Of a DNA stretch of 64,000 bases, positions 62,586 through 64,000 are shown in pieces. Numbering within the stretch: the stretch's first letter is position 1; every line of letters starts with the position of its first letter. Both the position numbers and the translations under genes were made by a program. The notes beneath the pieces were generated by a model, which was not told the DNA's origin, did no database searches, and saw only the letters and a list, made by a program, of their open reading frames with translations. The stretch comes from an uncultured Pelagibacteraceae bacterium (lineage in GTDB: Bacteria; Pseudomonadota; Alphaproteobacteria; Pelagibacterales; Pelagibacteraceae): the NCBI GenBank assembly GCA_902567235.1, contig CACFLX010000005.1:1-64000 (forward strand). Direction: 5' to 3'.

Positions 62586-64000
62586 AGATTTAATTTGTTC
62601 GATAGCATTATCTATTTTTGAACTATCAATTCCACCAGCTTGAGCAAAATCAGGTCTACCCCCTCCTCCTTTTCCTCCAATAATTTCTGATCCAACTTTG
62701 ACTAATTTAACTGCATCATATATTTTTGTTAGATTTTCAGTAACACCAATTGCTAATCCAATTTTTTCATCTTTAATTGCAAAAATAACTATAACACCTT
62801 CTTTTAAATCTTTTTTTCCATTATCAACAAGTTTTCTCAAATCTTTAGGGGGTAAATCAATTACTTTTTGAAATCTAACTTTGACATTATTTATAGTTTT
62901 ATCATTAATAATATTTTTTGATTTATCGCTTAAAGTTGATTGAACTAAAAGTTGTTCATAGTGCCTTGTTAAATCTTTAATTAAAGTTTGCTGATTTTCG
63001 TTAGTGATATTAGGTTTTCCGCCTAATTTGATTATTTTTTGGGATAAATCATTAATTGTTTCTTTACTTTTCTCATTTTCAAGGTCACTGAGTTTTTCTT
63101 TTTTATTTAAATATTCTTGTAATTGTTTTTCTCTTAAAGCTTCTACTCTTCTCACCCCCGCTGCTATTGAAGATTGGCTAATAATCTTGAATTTTCCAAT
63201 ATCACCTGTATTTCTTACATGAGTTCCACCACACAATTCTGTTGAAAAATAACGTTCTTTTTCACTGCCCATTGATAAAACTCTAACTTCATCTCCATAT
63301 TTTTCGCCAAAAAGAGCTAACGCTCCATTATCAACAGCTTCTTTTGGCGTCATAATTCTTGTTTTTACTTCAGATTTTTTTTCAACCATAGAATTTACAA
63401 AGTTTTCTATTTTTTTTATTTCATCATTTGAAATAGGCTTCATATGACTAAAATCAAATCTTAATCTATCTGGTTCAACTAAGGATCCTTTTTGAGTAAC
63501 GTGAGTACCAAGCACTCTTCTCAATGACTCATGTAATAAGTGAGTTGCGGAATGATAAGCTCTAACATCGTTTCTTCTATTTACATCAATTTTCATTTCA
63601 ACATTATCATTCACTTTAATAGAACCTTTGGTTACTTTGCCATAATGAACAAATAAGTCTCCTAGCTGCTTTTGCACATCATGTACCTCAAATTTAAATT
63701 CTCCAGAGGTAATTTCTCCAATGTCTCCAACTTGGCCGCCAGACTCTCCATAAAAAGGTGTTTGATTTGTAATTATCATACCTTCATCATTATCGGATAA
63801 GTTTTTTACTTCTTTGTTATCTTTTAATAATGACAAAATCTTTCCTTCAGCATGGTCAGTTTCATAACCTAAAAATTCTGATGGACCTAATCTATCCTTA
63901 ATTTCAAACCATATCTTATTGACTGAACTATCACCTGATCCTTTCCAATTTTTCTTAGCAAGTTCTCTGCTTTCATTCATTAAAGTTTCAAATTTTTTAT
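62577..64000 (-). CDS. alaS: Alanine-tRNA ligase (partial, C-terminal part)
   Basis: The 3' part of alaS; the frame is open to the right edge (residues before [12 protein letters not shown] read KKFETL), so the true start and aminoacylation core lie outside the window. Present are the end of the catalytic half, the editing domain with [15 protein letters not shown] (HxxxH type) and [17 protein letters not shown] (Cys and His of the zinc site), and the C-terminal C-Ala domain ending with [21 protein letters not shown]. Confidence 0.95.
   Translation of the reverse strand, partial: KKFETLMNESRELAKKNWKGSGDSSVNKIWFEIKDRLGPSEFLGYETDHAEGKILSLLKDNKEVKNLSDNDEGMIITNQTPFYGESGGQVGDIGEITSGEFKFEVHDVQKQLGDLFVHYGKVTKGSIKVNDNVEMKIDVNRRNDVRAYHSATHLLHESLRRVLGTHVTQKGSLVEPDRLRFDFSHMKPISNDEIKKIENFVNSMVEKKSEVKTRIMTPKEAVDNGALALFGEKYGDEVRVLSMGSEKERYFSTELCGGTHVRNTGDIGKFKIISQSSIAAGVRRVEALREKQLQEYLNKKEKLSDLENEKSKETINDLSQKIIKLGGKPNITNENQQTLIKDLTRHYEQLLVQSTLSDKSKNIINDKTINNVKVRFQKVIDLPPKDLRKLVDNGKKDLKEGVIVIFAIKDEKIGLAIGVTENLTKIYDAVKLVKVGSEIIGGKGGGGRPDFAQAGGIDSSKIDNAIEQIKSLI

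Noticed and set aside
1-64000. tRNA or rRNA genes, CRISPR arrays, IS elements or prophage
   Set aside because: No cloverleaf with a conserved TTC arm, no rRNA stretches, no spaced direct repeats and no transposase, integrase or phage proteins were seen by eye; a tRNAscan or similar run would be decisive.

Overview
The window looks like a stretch of chromosome from a SAR11-clade (Pelagibacterales) marine alphaproteobacterium. This is inferred from the very high A+T content, lysine/asparagine/isoleucine-rich proteins, near-absence of intergenic DNA, and gene content: betaine-homocysteine methyltransferase behind a tandem SAM-II/SAM-V riboswitch, TRAP transporter, several DMT permeases, formate dehydrogenase, and the hda-DUF2066-purMN-ndk and lptFGD-surA-pdxA-ksgA gene orders. 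No rRNA, tRNA, CRISPR array, insertion sequence or prophage was seen. Both ends cut through genes (hda on the left, alaS on the right).

Layout. 0-21.7 kb is housekeeping: purine synthesis (purM, purN, purF), ndk, aminopeptidase, LPS export (lptF, lptG, lptD with surA), pdxA, ksgA, gmk, fatty-acid synthesis (acpP, fabG, fabD), ribosomal proteins S6/S18/L9, dnaB, an MMPL/RND-type protein and cvpA. 21.7-25.8 kb is methylated-amine/C1 related: an HD-domain oxygenase-like protein tail-to-tail with bhmT, whose leader holds SAM-II, an intrinsic terminator and SAM-V, followed by DMT and MFS transporters. 25.8-29.2 kb is a small surface-glycan block (FkbM methyltransferase, two GT4 glycosyltransferases) plus a small unknown gene. 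29.2-31.2 kb is a two-gene amidinotransferase/DMT operon. 31.3-40.8 kb is formate oxidation: moeA and mobA face away from an operon of a NifU-like protein, an HPP membrane protein, fdhD, an NAD-linked formate dehydrogenase (fused diaphorase and catalytic subunit) and selO. 40.8-46.7 kb holds a DAO-type FAD oxidoreductase and a lipid-modification group (SDR, DUF3833 lipoprotein, CFA-synthase-like methyltransferase, DUF1365, FAD oxidase) plus a DUF465 gene. 46.8-50 kb is the 5-oxoprolinase locus pxpABC with a DMT permease. 50-54.5 kb holds small TPR and DoxX proteins, a DctPQM TRAP transporter and a TerC-like protein. 54.5-64 kb is core again: panB, guaA, guaB (without CBS domains), rlmE, a glycosyltransferase-like gene, pssA, psd, icd and the 3' part of alaS.

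The most striking points are: (1) the bhmT leader, where the SAM-II pseudoknot strand is exactly complementary to the terminator arm, giving a readable two-level SAM switch; (2) four genes between 31 and 50 kb broken by single-base insertions in A/T homopolymers (moeA, an SDR, pxpC and twice in pxpA), plus a CFA-synthase/lipoprotein in-frame fusion that a single-base indel could explain, while core genes with equally long runs are intact; (3) a nitrite-transporter-related HPP protein inside the formate dehydrogenase operon; (4) a fresh 93-bp in-frame duplication in lptD; (5) a CBS-less IMP dehydrogenase; and (6) nine convergent gene ends with essentially no room for terminators.
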